Below, in pieces: positions 1 to 8,765 of a stretch of 64,000 bases of DNA; the stretch's first letter is position 1; every line of letters starts with the position of its first letter. This stretch comes from Hypericibacter sp963696655 (lineage in GTDB: Bacteria > Pseudomonadota > Alphaproteobacteria > Dongiales > Dongiaceae), in NCBI GenBank assembly GCA_963696655.1, contig CAVOLB010000045.1, forward strand, positions 41,003-105,002, in the 5' to 3' direction. Made by a program: the position numbers and the translations under genes. Below the pieces are notes generated by a model. That model was not told where the DNA came from. It saw only the letters and a list, made by a program, of their open reading frames with translations, and searched no databases.

Positions 1-613
1 CGATATCGACCTGGCCCGAGGGTCCGACCAGCTTGAAGCTGTCCGCGAGCAGGACGCCGTCGGAATCGAACAGCCGCGCGCGCACCTTGGAGACGTCGAC
101 CAGGCGGCGCACCGTGTGACGCGTGGTCTCGGGCAGGATCTTTTCCTCCCCCAGCGGCCCGGTCACCACGCCGCTGGTGCCCAGCGCACCGGCGAAGAGC
201 TCGGCCTGGGTGCGCAAGCCCGCCAGCTGCGAGTTCACCAGGTCGTCGCGATAGTCGCCGAGATAGAGCAGGCCCGCGACCGGGATGGCGATCGCCAGCA
301 CATTGAGGGCGAGAATGCGCCGGGTCAGCGGCGACAGCCGCCGTCGCCGCCGGCGGCGGCGCCGGATGGCGGCCTTGGTGGCCGCGTCCGGCTCGCGTTT
401 GCCGGGCGGCTTCGCGATATCGGGATCGGGGGCCGGGGGCCGGCGCGCCTCGGGCTTCGCTTTGCCCGCGGGCCGGTCCGAGTCGAACGCGCGGACGCCG
501 TCCAGGCCCGGTGCGCGCGGGCCGGAATCGCGGTTCGCCACCAGCGGAGGATCGCTGTCGCGGCCGGGACCGCGCTCGGGCCGCGAGGCCCGGAACTCAG
601 GCTCCGCCGACAT
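1..613 (-). CDS. chvG: ChvG-family sensor histidine kinase, N-terminal part (runs off the window)
   Basis: This is the amino-terminal 204 residues of a membrane sensor kinase; the rest lies left of base 1. An ATG at 611-613 opens a frame with a disordered, charged stretch of about 75 residues, nine consecutive arginines near residue 80, then one membrane helix (ILALNVLAIAIPVAGLLYL) and the start of a periplasmic sensor region containing LFDSDGVLLADS, typical of ChvG/ExoS/BvrS proteins. It follows the response regulator gene on the same strand with a gap of about 73 bases, the usual chvI-chvG order. ChvG phosphorylates ChvI in response to acid or envelope signals in Rhizobiales. The histidine kinase core is not visible here, so the call rests on the sensor half and the neighbour. 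An upstream in-frame TTG is an alternative start. Confidence 0.8.
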   Translation of the reverse strand, partial: MSAEPEFRASRPERGPGRDSDPPLVANRDSGPRAPGLDGVRAFDSDRPAGKAKPEARRPPAPDPDIAKPPGKREPDAATKAAIRRRRRRRRRLSPLTRRILALNVLAIAIPVAGLLYLGDYRDDLVNSQLAGLRTQAELFAGALGTSGVVTGPLGEEKILPETTRHTVRRLVDVSKVRARLFDSDGVLLADSFKLVGPSGQVDI

Positions 614-686
614 CAAGGATCGGATCGATGGGCGTCGGCCGGAAGCGTGACAGTGATCTCAGCAGCGTCGGAGGTCTCCGGCCCGA

Positions 687-1397
687 TCAGTTCTCGCGAT
701 ATCGATAGCCGACGCCATAGAGCGTCTCGATCATCTGGAACTCGCCATCGGACGATTTGAATTTCTTGCGCAGCCTTTTGACATGGCTGTCGATGGTCCG
801 GTCGTCGACATAGATATGCTCGCCATAGGCCGCGTCCATCAGCTGGTCGCGGCTCTTCACATGGCCCGGGCGCTGCGCCAGCGCCTTCAGCAGCAGGAAC
901 TCGGTGACGGTCAGCTGCACCGCCTGGCCCTTCCAGGTGCAGGCATGGCGCATCGGGTCCATGACCAGCTCGCCGCGCACGATGCTCTCGGGATTGCCCG
1001 CCCCTTGCGGCGAGGCCTCGGCCTCGCGCACCAGGGTCTCGCGCCGCAGCAGCGTGCGGATGCGCTCGATCAGCAGGCGCTGCGAGAAGGGCTTCTTGAT
1101 GTAGTCGTCGGCCCCCATGCGCAGGCCCATGATCTCGTCGACCTCGTCGTCCTTCGAGGTCAGGAAGATCACCGGCAGGTCGCTGGTGCGGCGCAGCCGC
1201 TCCAGGAGCTCCATGCCGTCCATGCGGGGCATCTTGATGTCGAGGATGGCGAGATCCACCGGCTGTGCCGTCAGCGCGCGCAGGGCCTCGGCCCCGTCCG
1301 TATAGGTGCGCACGGTGAAACCCTCGGCTTCCAGCGTGATCTGGACCGAGGTCAGGATATTGCGGTCGTCATCGACCAGCGCGATCGTCGGAGCCAT
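687..1397 (-). CDS. chvI: ChvI-family response regulator (OmpR class)
   Basis: A 236-residue DNA-binding response regulator. The receiver domain (about 1-120) starts MAPTIALVDDD with the acidic pair, has the phospho-accepting Asp in LAILDIKMPRMDG and the Lys in FLTSKDDE, and includes KKPF. The winged-helix output domain (about 135-232) ends with TLYGVGYRYREN. The open frame continues upstream, but the ATG at 1395-1397 gives the normal family length and places VDDD at residues 8-11. It is followed by the chvG-type kinase, so the two form a classical pair. ChvI-type regulators control exopolysaccharide, motility, acid response and host-association genes in alphaproteobacteria; the targets here are unknown. 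Confidence 0.93.
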   Translation of the reverse strand: MAPTIALVDDDRNILTSVQITLEAEGFTVRTYTDGAEALRALTAQPVDLAILDIKMPRMDGMELLERLRRTSDLPVIFLTSKDDEVDEIMGLRMGADDYIKKPFSQRLLIERIRTLLRRETLVREAEASPQGAGNPESIVRGELVMDPMRHACTWKGQAVQLTVTEFLLLKALAQRPGHVKSRDQLMDAAYGEHIYVDDRTIDSHVKRLRKKFKSSDGEFQMIETLYGVGYRYREN

Positions 1398-1737
1398 GGC
1401 TCTGTATCTTCCCCCAGGAGCAAGTCTAAAGCGTTGATCGGATCCCCGCCAGCGAACCAGTCCCAGCCTGGTTCCGGGCCGCGCGGCGGCCGAATTGCGA
1501 CGCTCCTGGTTGTCGGGGTGGAATATGGCGCCATTTTGGCGCTTGCCAAGGCAATTCCGAGACGAAATGCTCGATTTTCGAGGTGTTTGCCCCGACTTTG
1601 CCATGTTGGTAACCGGGCCGCTTCCCTCGCCCGCTCAAACGCTCGGGAGTTGCCATGCCCTTTCCTCGAGTCAGCAGGCCTGACAGGCGCCCGAATCGCG
1701 CCCAATCCCCGTCGGCACCGCGATCCGAGGTGTCGGC
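1398..1737. other. Divergent intergenic region between chvI and the HugZ-like gene
   Basis: About 340 bases between two divergent starts. It should hold the promoters of both. I see a perfect 10-base palindrome, ATGGCGCCAT, near 1526, but no convincing -35/-10 pair, terminator or small gene. Confidence 0.4.
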
Positions 1738-2457
1738 TTGAATGCGACGCCGGCGGGCCCGGCCGAGCCTTCGGGCCGCACCGAGACGCCGGGGCAGCTC
1801 GCGCGCCGGCTGCTGCGCGAGGCGGTCAAGGCCACGCTCGCGACCCGTCTCGAGGGCGGCACGATCGAGGGCTCCTGGCCCTACGCGTCGCTGGTCCTGG
1901 TCGCGGCCGACGTGGACGGCACGCCGATCCTGCTGCTCTCGAAGCTGGCGCAGCACACCCACAATATCGACGGCAATGCACATGTGAGCCTGCTGGTCGA
2001 CGGCACCGACGGCCACAAGGATGTGCTGACCGGCCCGCGCGCCACGCTGCTCGGCAGCGCCCGCCTGACCGAGGATCCGCAATCGAAGCGCCGCTTCATC
2101 GCGCGCCACCCGTCGGCGGCGCTCTATGCCGGCTTCAAGGATTTCCATGTCTATCGCGTCGAGCTCGACCGCGCCCATCTGGTGGCGGGCTTCGGACGCA
2201 TCGAATGGATCGAGCGCGACCAGCTGCTGCTGCCGGCATCGCAATGCCAGAGCTGCGGCGATTCGGAAGCAACGATCCTGGCGGCCGCCAACGAGGGCCG
2301 CGACGAGCACCAGTGGCAGGCGGTGGGGCTCGATCCCGAGGGCGTCGACCTGCGCCGCGGCGCGAGCTTGCGCCGGGTCGCGTTCGAGGAACCGCTCACC
2401 AGCATGAAGAAAGCCCGCGCGTTGGTGACGCGGGCGCTGGAAGAAGTCGCGAGTTGA
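1738..2457 (+). CDS. HugZ-like pyridoxamine-5'-phosphate-oxidase-fold FMN-binding protein
   Basis: A 239-residue protein. Residues about 20-155 have the split-barrel PNPOx-like pattern: LATRLEGG, PYASLVLVAAD, PILLLSKLAQHT, NIDGNAHVSLLVDG, GPRATLLGSARL and the YRVELDRAHLVAGFGR strand. The C-terminal 75 residues resemble DUF2470, the combination found in HugZ/HutZ haem-utilisation proteins and in many uncharacterised alphaproteobacterial homologues. The usual HMNxDH-type motif of DUF2470 is replaced by ANEGRDEHQW, so haem degradation should not be assumed. The likely start is TTG at 1738; no ATG lies close by. It stands alone, divergent from chvI and convergent with polA. Confidence 0.8.
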   Translation: MNATPAGPAEPSGRTETPGQLARRLLREAVKATLATRLEGGTIEGSWPYASLVLVAADVDGTPILLLSKLAQHTHNIDGNAHVSLLVDGTDGHKDVLTGPRATLLGSARLTEDPQSKRRFIARHPSAALYAGFKDFHVYRVELDRAHLVAGFGRIEWIERDQLLLPASQCQSCGDSEATILAAANEGRDEHQWQAVGLDPEGVDLRRGASLRRVAFEEPLTSMKKARALVTRALEEVAS

Positions 2458-2462
2458 TTTCT

Positions 2463-2647
2463 TTCCTCTCCCTCACGCGGTGAGGGAGAGGGATGCGAAG
2501 AGTTAGTCCGCGGGCGAAGGCCCGCTACTTGTTTTATCGCCGGCGAAGCCGGCACGCGCAGCGGAGACTTACTCGGAGCTGGGTGAGGGTGAACCTTCGA
2601 CTCACCTCACCCTACCCTCTCCCCCCGCTACGCGGGCGGAGAGGAAG
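2463..2647. repeat. Intergenic palindromic element (REP-like) between convergent genes
   Basis: Several inverted repeats are packed between the HugZ-like gene and polA, which converge here. The left hairpin reads CTCTCCCTCA-CGCG-GTGAGGGAGAG near 2466-2490. A middle hairpin has GCCGGCGAAGCCGGC. The right end has CCTCTCCCCCCGC-TAC-GCGGGCGGAGAGG. The outer arms can also pair with each other, giving one large cruciform. It may act as a two-way terminator. Its C/G-rich arms resemble the elements near 8256 and 41521. Confidence 0.6.
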
Positions 2648-2671
2648 GATTTTTTCTGCAGCGCTATCGTT

Positions 2672-5533
2672 CTAATGCGCGTCGGCCCAGTTGTCGGCGG
2701 TGCCGGTCTCGGCGACGAGCGGCACGTCGAGCTCGAGCGCCGGCGCGCAGGCGCCTTCCATGACCTTCTTCACCAGCGCCGCGGTGTCCTTGGCTTCGGC
2801 CTTCGGCACCTCGAACAGCAGCTCGTCATGGACCTGCAGCAGCATGCGCGCCTGGAGCTTCGCGTCGGCCAGCGCCGCCGGCACGCGGATCATGGCGCGT
2901 TTGATGATGTCGGCGGCGGTGCCCTGCAGCGGCGCGTTGATCGCGGCGCGCTCCATGAAGGAGCGGCGCGCGGGATTCTTGTCGAGGATGCCCGGCACAT
3001 GGCAGCGCCGGCCGAACAGCGTCAGCACATAGCCATGGTCGCGCGCGAATTTCTTGGTGCGGTCCATATAGCCCAGGATCTCGGGATAGCGCTTGAAATA
3101 GGCGTCGATATAGGCGCGCGCCTCGCCCTGCGGGATGCCCAGCTGGGCCGCCAGGCCGAAGGCGCTGATGCCGTAGATGATGCCGAAATTGATCGCCTTG
3201 GCGCGGCGGCGGACCATCGGGTCCATGCCCTTGACCGGCACGCCGAAGACCTGGCTCGCCGTCATGGCATGGATGTCGATGCCTTCGCGGAAGGCCTGCT
3301 TCAGCTGCGGCACGTCGGCCATATGGGCGGCGAGGCGCAGCTCGATCTGCGAGTAATCGACCGAGAGCAGCACCCAGCCCTTCTCGGCGACGAAGGCGCG
3401 GCGGATCTTGCGGCCCTCCTCGGTGCGGATCGGGATGTTCTGCAGGTTCGGATCGGTCGAGGAGAGACGGCCCGTGGAGGTCGCCGCCAGCGCGAAGCTG
3501 GTATGGACGCGGCCGGTGCGAGCGTTGATCTGCTCCTGCAGCGAGTCCGTATAGGTGCTCTTGAGCTTGGAGAGCTGGCGCCAGTCGAGCACGCGCGCCG
3601 GCAGATCGTGGCCCTGGGCCGCCAGCTCCTCGAGCACGTCGGCGCCGGTCGCATAGGCGCCGGTCTTGCCCTTCTTGCCGCCGCCCATTCCCATCTCGTC
3701 GAACATCACCTCGCCCAGCTGCTTGGGCGAGCCGATATTGAACTCATGGCCGGCGAGCTTGTGGATCTGCTGCTCCAGCTCGATCAGCCGCGCGGCGAAA
3801 TCGGCGGAGAGATCCTGCAGCACCTTGCGGTCGAGCCTGACGCCCGCGCGCTCCATCGCCATCACCACCGGCACCAGCGGCCGGTCGATGGTCTCGTAGA
3901 CGGTGGCGAGCCGCTCGGCCAGCATCTGGGGCTTCAGCACCTGATGCAGCCGCAAGGTGACGTCGGCATCCTCGGCCGCGTAGGCCAGCGCCTTGTCGAG
4001 CGGCACGCGGTCGAAGGTCACCTGCGCCTTGCCGGTGCCCGCGACCTCCTCGAAATGGATCGTGCGGTGGTTCAGATGCAGCTCGGAGAGCTCGTCCATG
4101 CCATGACCATGGGCGCCGCCGGCGAGGACATAGGAGATCAGCATGGTGTCGTCATGGGGCGCGACGGCGATGTCATGCGCCGCCATGATCGTCATGTCGT
4201 ATTTGATGTTCTGCCCGATCTTGAGCACCGACGGGTCTTCGAGCAGCGGCTTGATGAGGGCGAGCGCCTTCGCCATGGGAATCTGGTTGGGCAGAAGCCC
4301 GCCTTCCCCGTCCCCGCCGAGATCGAGCTGGCCTTGCGGCGGCCCGCCGCGATGGCCGACCGGCACATAGCAGGCGCGGCCCGTCTCGATGGCGAGCGAG
4401 AATCCCACCAGCGAGGCCTGCATCGGATCGATCGAGGTGGTCTCGGTGTCGAACGCCACCGCGCCCTTCTCGCGGGCCGCCGCGATCCACTGGGCGAGCT
4501 GCGCCTCGGTCGTGACCAGCTCGTAGGCCGCCTCGCCCGAGGGCTTGGCCGAGGCCGCCGCCTGCTTGGCGGCCGCATGGCCCTTGCCGCTGCCGTCCGC
4601 CACGGCCGCGTCGCCGGCGCTCTTCTTGGCGAACTGGCCCTGGACCCGCGCCAGCACGGAGCGGAACTGATTCTCCTCGAGGAACGGGATCAGCAGCGCC
4701 GCGTCGGGCTCGCGCCGCGCAAAGGCGGTGAAGGGCTGCTTCACCGGCACGTCGTTCTTGAGCAGCACCAATCGGCGGCTGATCCGCGCGAGCTCGGCAT
4801 TCTGCTGCAGCGCTTCGCGCCGCTTCGGCTGCTTGATCTCGCCCGCGCGCGCCAGGAGCTCCTCGAGCGAGCCATAGGTCTTGATCAGCTCGGCCGCGGT
4901 CTTGACGCCGATGCCGGGCACGCCCGGCACGTTGTCGCTCGAATCGCCGGCCAGCGCCTGCACCTCGACCACCTTGTCGGGACCGACGCCGAACTTCTCC
5001 TCGACCTCGGCCGGGCCGATCGGCCGGTTCTTGATCGGATCGAGCATGCTGACCCGCGGGCCGATCAGCTGCATCAGGTCCTTGTCGGAGGAGACGATCG
5101 TCACCTGCGCGCCGGCTTCGGCCGCCTGGCGCGCATAGGTCGCGATCAGGTCGTCGGCCTCGAAGCCCTCCATCTCGAGCTGCGGCACGTTGCAGGCCTT
5201 GGTCGCCTCGCGGATCAGCGCGAATTGCGGGATCAGCTCGGGCGGCGGCGGCGGACGGTGGGCCTTGTAGTCCGGGAAGATGTCGTTGCGGTAATTCTTG
5301 CGCGCGGTGTCGAACAGCACGGCGATATATTCCGCGTCCGTGTCCGAGACCAGCTTCAGCAGCATGTTGGTGAAGCCCAGCACCGCATTGACCGGCGTCC
5401 CGTCGGGGCGCGTCAGCGGCGGCAGGGCATGGAAGGCGCGGAAGATGTAGCCGGAGCCGTCGATCAGGAAGACGTGATCGGGCTTCTTGGCTTGGGCCTT
5501 CTCGTCGGACGGGCTGGTCTTGGCCGCGCTCAT
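2672..5533 (-). CDS. polA: DNA polymerase I
   Basis: A 953-residue polymerase that fills gaps during repair and Okazaki-fragment maturation. Three domains appear in order: a 5'-3' exonuclease/flap nuclease (about 20-290; FLIDGSGYIFRAFHALP, DDLIATYA, GDSSDNVPGVPGIG), a 3'-5' proofreading exonuclease with an intact AFDTETTS (DxE) motif, and a family A polymerase with LLSVDYSQIELRLAAH, RRRAKAINFGIIYG and QVHDELLFEVP. A charged Ala/Lys-rich linker separates the first two domains. The ATG at 5531-5533 (MSAAKTS) is preceded by GAGGAG; the frame extends 22 codons further but without a better site. It appears full length and functional. The next gene on the strand (zinc-finger protein, ending at 5640) lies upstream. 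Confidence 0.97.
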   Translation of the reverse strand: MSAAKTSPSDEKAQAKKPDHVFLIDGSGYIFRAFHALPPLTRPDGTPVNAVLGFTNMLLKLVSDTDAEYIAVLFDTARKNYRNDIFPDYKAHRPPPPPELIPQFALIREATKACNVPQLEMEGFEADDLIATYARQAAEAGAQVTIVSSDKDLMQLIGPRVSMLDPIKNRPIGPAEVEEKFGVGPDKVVEVQALAGDSSDNVPGVPGIGVKTAAELIKTYGSLEELLARAGEIKQPKRREALQQNAELARISRRLVLLKNDVPVKQPFTAFARREPDAALLIPFLEENQFRSVLARVQGQFAKKSAGDAAVADGSGKGHAAAKQAAASAKPSGEAAYELVTTEAQLAQWIAAAREKGAVAFDTETTSIDPMQASLVGFSLAIETGRACYVPVGHRGGPPQGQLDLGGDGEGGLLPNQIPMAKALALIKPLLEDPSVLKIGQNIKYDMTIMAAHDIAVAPHDDTMLISYVLAGGAHGHGMDELSELHLNHRTIHFEEVAGTGKAQVTFDRVPLDKALAYAAEDADVTLRLHQVLKPQMLAERLATVYETIDRPLVPVVMAMERAGVRLDRKVLQDLSADFAARLIELEQQIHKLAGHEFNIGSPKQLGEVMFDEMGMGGGKKGKTGAYATGADVLEELAAQGHDLPARVLDWRQLSKLKSTYTDSLQEQINARTGRVHTSFALAATSTGRLSSTDPNLQNIPIRTEEGRKIRRAFVAEKGWVLLSVDYSQIELRLAAHMADVPQLKQAFREGIDIHAMTASQVFGVPVKGMDPMVRRRAKAINFGIIYGISAFGLAAQLGIPQGEARAYIDAYFKRYPEILGYMDRTKKFARDHGYVLTLFGRRCHVPGILDKNPARRSFMERAAINAPLQGTAADIIKRAMIRVPAALADAKLQARMLLQVHDELLFEVPKAEAKDTAALVKKVMEGACAPALELDVPLVAETGTADNWADAH

Positions 5534-5639
5534 GTCGGGCTCTCCTCGCGCGGTGGACGATGGGCGGGCGAAATCCCGGGGGAAAAGGCCCGGCGCCAAG
5601 GTCGGCGGGTGAACAGGCGGCGGCGCAGCGGACGAGGGC

Positions 5640-5837
5640 TCAGTGGCCGCCGGCCTTGGCGCCGGGCCTCAGCACATAAAGCCGGCTGCAATAGGGGCAT
5701 TCGACGCTGCCGGAAGCGCCGATCTCGAGATAGACGCGCGGATGGCCGAGAGGACCATCTCCGCCGTCGCAGGCGACCGTCCGGCTGTCGGTCTGGATGG
5801 TCTCGAAAGGCTCGCGGGTCTGCGTCGCCGTTGTCAT
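5640..5837 (-). CDS. CHCC zinc-finger domain protein (NDUFS6-like)
   Basis: A 65-residue protein of the zf-CHCC family. The zinc ligands are Cys23 (TVACDGG), His32 (LGHPRVYL), Cys47 and Cys50 (VECPYCSRLYVL). In alphaproteobacteria and mitochondria the family corresponds to the NDUFS6 accessory subunit of respiratory complex I; in bacteria it is encoded as a small stand-alone protein, often far from the nuo operon. The start is the ATG at 5835-5837. It sits upstream of polA on the same strand and is divergent from the ABC ATPase gene. Confidence 0.88.
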   Translation of the reverse strand: MTTATQTREPFETIQTDSRTVACDGGDGPLGHPRVYLEIGASGSVECPYCSRLYVLRPGAKAGGH

Positions 5838-5999
5838 TCGATCTTCCGACTCTCTGAAACAGACCCACATAGCCTTGGCGCGGTGGGGTCTTGGCGCCCG
5901 CGGGTCTGACGATCCCGTAATGCCGGCAGGGTCTTGGCCGCGGCGGGCCGCCGCTGGACAGCGCCCGGCGTTGACCCCCAAGCGGCGCGGATGATACCC

Positions 6000-7178
6000 A
6001 TGGCGTGGCCCCCAGACAAGGCAAGGAGCCGCGGCCAGGACCGGCGTCCGAAGCCCCGCCGCGGAACCCCATTCCGTGCCGCCCTGCCTTCCTCGATCAC
6101 CCGTGAGATCAGCCTCTTGTCCGCCATTGCCGCCGAAAACCGCCTGACCCGCAGCCCCGACGCCGCCGTCGGCACGGCCCTGACCGGTGCCACCGCGGTC
6201 GATCCCGCGGAGGCCGCCGTCTCGATCCAGGGTCTCAACAAGATCTATCGGCGCAAGAAGGGCGGCGACAAGCAGGCGCTCTTCGACATCAATCTGACCA
6301 TCGGGCGCGGCGAGCTGTTCGGCCTGCTCGGCCCCAACGGCGCCGGCAAATCCACCATGATCAACATCATGGCGCAGCTCGTGAACAAGACCAGCGGGCA
6401 GGTCGGGGTCTGGGGCCACGACCTCGACCGCGAGCCGCGCCAGGTGGCGGCGGCGATCGGCGTGGTGCCGCAGGAACTCAACATCGATCCCTTCTTCACC
6501 CCGCGCGAGCTTCTCGATCTGCAGGCCGGCCTCTATGGCGTGCCGCGCGCCGAGCGGCGCACGGCCGATCTGCTGGCGGCCATGCGCCTGACCGAGCAGG
6601 CCAACTCCTATGCGCGCTCGCTCTCGGGCGGCATGCGGCGGCGGCTGATGGTGGCGAAGGCCATGGTCCATACCCCGCCGGTGCTGGTGCTGGACGAGCC
6701 CACGGCCGGCGTCGATGTCGAGCTGCGCCAGCAGCTCTGGGCCTATGTGCGCGAGCTCAACCGCGCCGGCACGACGGTGCTGCTGACGACGCATTATCTC
6801 GAAGAGGCGGAAGAGCTCTGCGGGCGCATCGCCATCATCAATCACGGCAAGCTCATCGCCTGCGACACCACCGATGCGCTGCTGGCGCGCCTCGACAGCA
6901 AGGAGATCGTGTTCATTACGGGCCGCGATCTGGCCGAGCCGCCGGCCTCGCTCGCGCGCTGGGACGCGGCGCTGCTGGACCCGCGCCGCCTGCGCCTGCG
7001 CTATCGTCCGAGCGCCACCAAGGTGGCCGAGATCCTGGCGGCCCTGCAGAGCGCGGGCATCGAGGTCATCGACCTTTCGACGCTCGAGACCGACCTCGAG
7101 GATATCTTCCTGCAGCTGACGCGCCGCGACGACGTCGCGATCGATGCGACGGCCGCCGCGCGAGGCCGCCGCCCATGA
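6000..7178 (+). CDS. ABC transporter ATP-binding protein, YadG/CcmA-like, without an adjacent permease
   Basis: A single nucleotide-binding domain of the ABC-2 export class. It has Walker A GLLGPNGAGKST, the Q-loop VVPQELNID, signature SLSGGMRRRL, Walker B VLVLDEPTAGVD and the H-loop LLTTHYLEEAEELC, followed by a C-terminal region of about 85 residues typical of YadG. The start is uncertain: ATGs at 5991 and 6000 and a TTG at 6117 all lie before the domain, which starts near 6210. An unusually basic N-terminus results from the early starts. The last four bases overlap the start of the lipase-like gene, so the two are translationally coupled. YadG normally works with the permease YadH; none is encoded next to it. 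Confidence 0.88.
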   Translation: MAWPPDKARSRGQDRRPKPRRGTPFRAALPSSITREISLLSAIAAENRLTRSPDAAVGTALTGATAVDPAEAAVSIQGLNKIYRRKKGGDKQALFDINLTIGRGELFGLLGPNGAGKSTMINIMAQLVNKTSGQVGVWGHDLDREPRQVAAAIGVVPQELNIDPFFTPRELLDLQAGLYGVPRAERRTADLLAAMRLTEQANSYARSLSGGMRRRLMVAKAMVHTPPVLVLDEPTAGVDVELRQQLWAYVRELNRAGTTVLLTTHYLEEAEELCGRIAIINHGKLIACDTTDALLARLDSKEIVFITGRDLAEPPASLARWDAALLDPRRLRLRYRPSATKVAEILAALQSAGIEVIDLSTLETDLEDIFLQLTRRDDVAIDATAAARGRRP

Positions 7179-8236
7179 TCCGCGTGCGCCATCGGCGGCG
7201 CCTGACGACCCTGCTCCTCGCCGGGCTGCTGTCGCTGGGCGCGATGTCGATGAGCGCCTGCGCCCCGACCGTCATGGCGGAGGGCCCGCCGGTGACGAGC
7301 CCGCATTTCGACGATGACAAGCTGGTGATGGCGGACGGCGTGGCGCTGCCCTTGCGGCAATGGCTGCCCGAGGGCCAGCCGCGCGCCATCATCCTGGCGC
7401 TGCATGGTTTCAACGACTACTCGAAGTCGTTCGAGGAACCGGCGGCCAATTGGGCCTCGCACGGCATCGCCACCTTCGCCTATGACCAGCGCGGCTTCGG
7501 CTATGCGCCCGATTTCGGCTATTGGCCCGGCACCGACACGATGGTGGAGGATCTGCGCAGCGCGACCTCCGTGATCCGCGCGCGCTATCCCGGCACGCCG
7601 CTCTATCTCCTGGGCGAAAGCATGGGCGGCGCCCTGATCATGACCGCCGAGACGGCGCCCAATCCGCCCGCCTGCGACGGCGTGATCCTGGCGGCCCCCG
7701 CGATCTGGGGCCGCGAGCTGCAGGGGCCGGTCGGCGCCGGCGCGCTCTGGTTCTTCGCCCACACCGTGCCCTGGCTCACGGTCAGCGGCGGCGGTTTCAA
7801 TGTGAAGCCGTCGGACAACATCAAGATGCTGCGGGCGCTCGGCGCCGATCCGCATGTGATCAAGGAGACCCGCGTCGACGCGGTCTATGGGCTGGTCGAC
7901 CTCATGGATCGCGCGCTGGCCGCCGCCCCCGACCTCAAGACCCATGCCCTCGTGCTCTATGGCCAGCGCGAGCAGGTGCTGCCCTCGAGCGCCGCGATGA
8001 CGATGCTGCGCCGCCTGCCGCCGCCGCCCGAGCGCCCGCGGATCGCGATCTACCAGTCCGGCTACCACATGCTGCTGCGCGATCTCGGAGGCGACGTGGT
8101 GCGCGAGGATGTGGCCGCCTGGGTGCTCAATCCAACCTTGGCGGCCCTGCCCTCGGGTGCCGACGCAAGGGCCGAGGCGATGCTGAAGAGCGATGCGCCG
8201 GAGCTCAAGCCCGTGACGCAGGCCGCGGTGCCCTGA
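7175..8236 (+). CDS. Alpha/beta hydrolase lipoprotein, lysophospholipase/monoacylglycerol-lipase-like
   Basis: A 353-residue protein with an N-terminal signal and a lipobox-like MSAC giving a possible lipidated Cys29. The hydrolase fold shows the oxyanion region LALHGFND, the strand FAYDQRGFGYAP, the nucleophile elbow LGESMGG (Ser149) and a C-terminal His in YQSGYHMLLRD. The expected acid after the sixth strand reads YGQREQVLP, so Glu stands where Asp is usual. Similar proteins are annotated as alpha/beta hydrolases of the monoacylglycerol lipase type. It overlaps the ABC ATPase gene by four bases; a role in envelope lipid handling is an inference from that coupling. Confidence 0.85.
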   Translation: MIRVRHRRRLTTLLLAGLLSLGAMSMSACAPTVMAEGPPVTSPHFDDDKLVMADGVALPLRQWLPEGQPRAIILALHGFNDYSKSFEEPAANWASHGIATFAYDQRGFGYAPDFGYWPGTDTMVEDLRSATSVIRARYPGTPLYLLGESMGGALIMTAETAPNPPACDGVILAAPAIWGRELQGPVGAGALWFFAHTVPWLTVSGGGFNVKPSDNIKMLRALGADPHVIKETRVDAVYGLVDLMDRALAAAPDLKTHALVLYGQREQVLPSSAAMTMLRRLPPPPERPRIAIYQSGYHMLLRDLGGDVVREDVAAWVLNPTLAALPSGADARAEAMLKSDAPELKPVTQAAVP

Positions 8237-8255
8237 GGGTACACGCGAAGAGATA

Positions 8256-8388
8256 ATCCCCTCCCCCCTTGTGGGGGAGGGTTAGGGAGGGGGTCGCGGT
8301 CCCGAGCGCAAAACGGGATCTCCGAATGTATGGGGGAGACCGAGTCAGTCACCCCCTCCCTGCCCTCCCCCATCAAGGGGGAGGGGAT
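8256..8388. repeat. Long inverted-repeat element (REP/BIME-like), copy A
   Basis: Two arms of about 38 bases, 8256-8294 and 8351-8388, are near-perfect reverse complements. Each arm itself folds into a hairpin of C5-6 and G5-6 tracts, for example CCCCTCCCCC-CTTGT-GGGGGAGGG. The element fills the gap between two convergent genes, where it could stop transcription from both sides. The element at 41521-41651 has the same architecture and very similar arms. Confidence 0.75.
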
Positions 8389-8419
8389 ATGTTTTCTTTC
8401 GAAGCCTCGAAGACCGGCA

Positions 8420-8704
8420 TCACTCCATCACAGCCCCGCCCGGCAGCTTGCGCCGCGCGGCGGCGATGCTCGCGGGCAGCACCTGGCTGTCGGTCGCGAA
8501 GGCCATGAGATCGGGCTCGTGGGCCAGGAGGAAATCCAGGATCGCCCCCAGGAGGTTCGGGTCCTGCGCCCGCGCCTTCAGGCCGTCGAGATCCAGCCCG
8601 GAGAGCGCCAGGAAACGCTCGAGCAGGTCGCTGTCGCCGGCGATATAGGCCAGCGCCATCAGCGCGAGCGTCTCGGGGTCGGGAGCGGGATCGGGGCGGA
8701 CCAT
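8420..8704 (-). CDS. DUF3572 family protein
   Basis: A 94-residue protein with an all-helical profile. It matches the alphaproteobacterial DUF3572 pattern: ETLALMALAYIAGDSDLLERFL near the start, then GLDLDGLKARAQDPNLLGAILDFLL and DSQVLPASIAAAR. No catalytic or binding residues are recognisable and the function is unknown. The ATG at 8702-8704 (MVRPDP) gives the usual family length; the open frame continues upstream. It stands alone between a convergent lipase-like gene and a DUF1254 gene. Confidence 0.8.
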   Translation of the reverse strand: MVRPDPAPDPETLALMALAYIAGDSDLLERFLALSGLDLDGLKARAQDPNLLGAILDFLLAHEPDLMAFATDSQVLPASIAAARRKLPGGAVME

Positions 8705-8765
8705 GCGAGGCCCATTCTCGCGGGGCCGCCCCTCCCGGCGCAAGCATCCATCGGATGAGCGATGC

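Noticed and set aside
2675..5857. Open frame of more than 1000 codons on the plus strand over polA
   Set aside because: It is antisense to an intact polA, has His/Arg/Gly-rich composition and no recognisable domain; this is normal for high-GC DNA.
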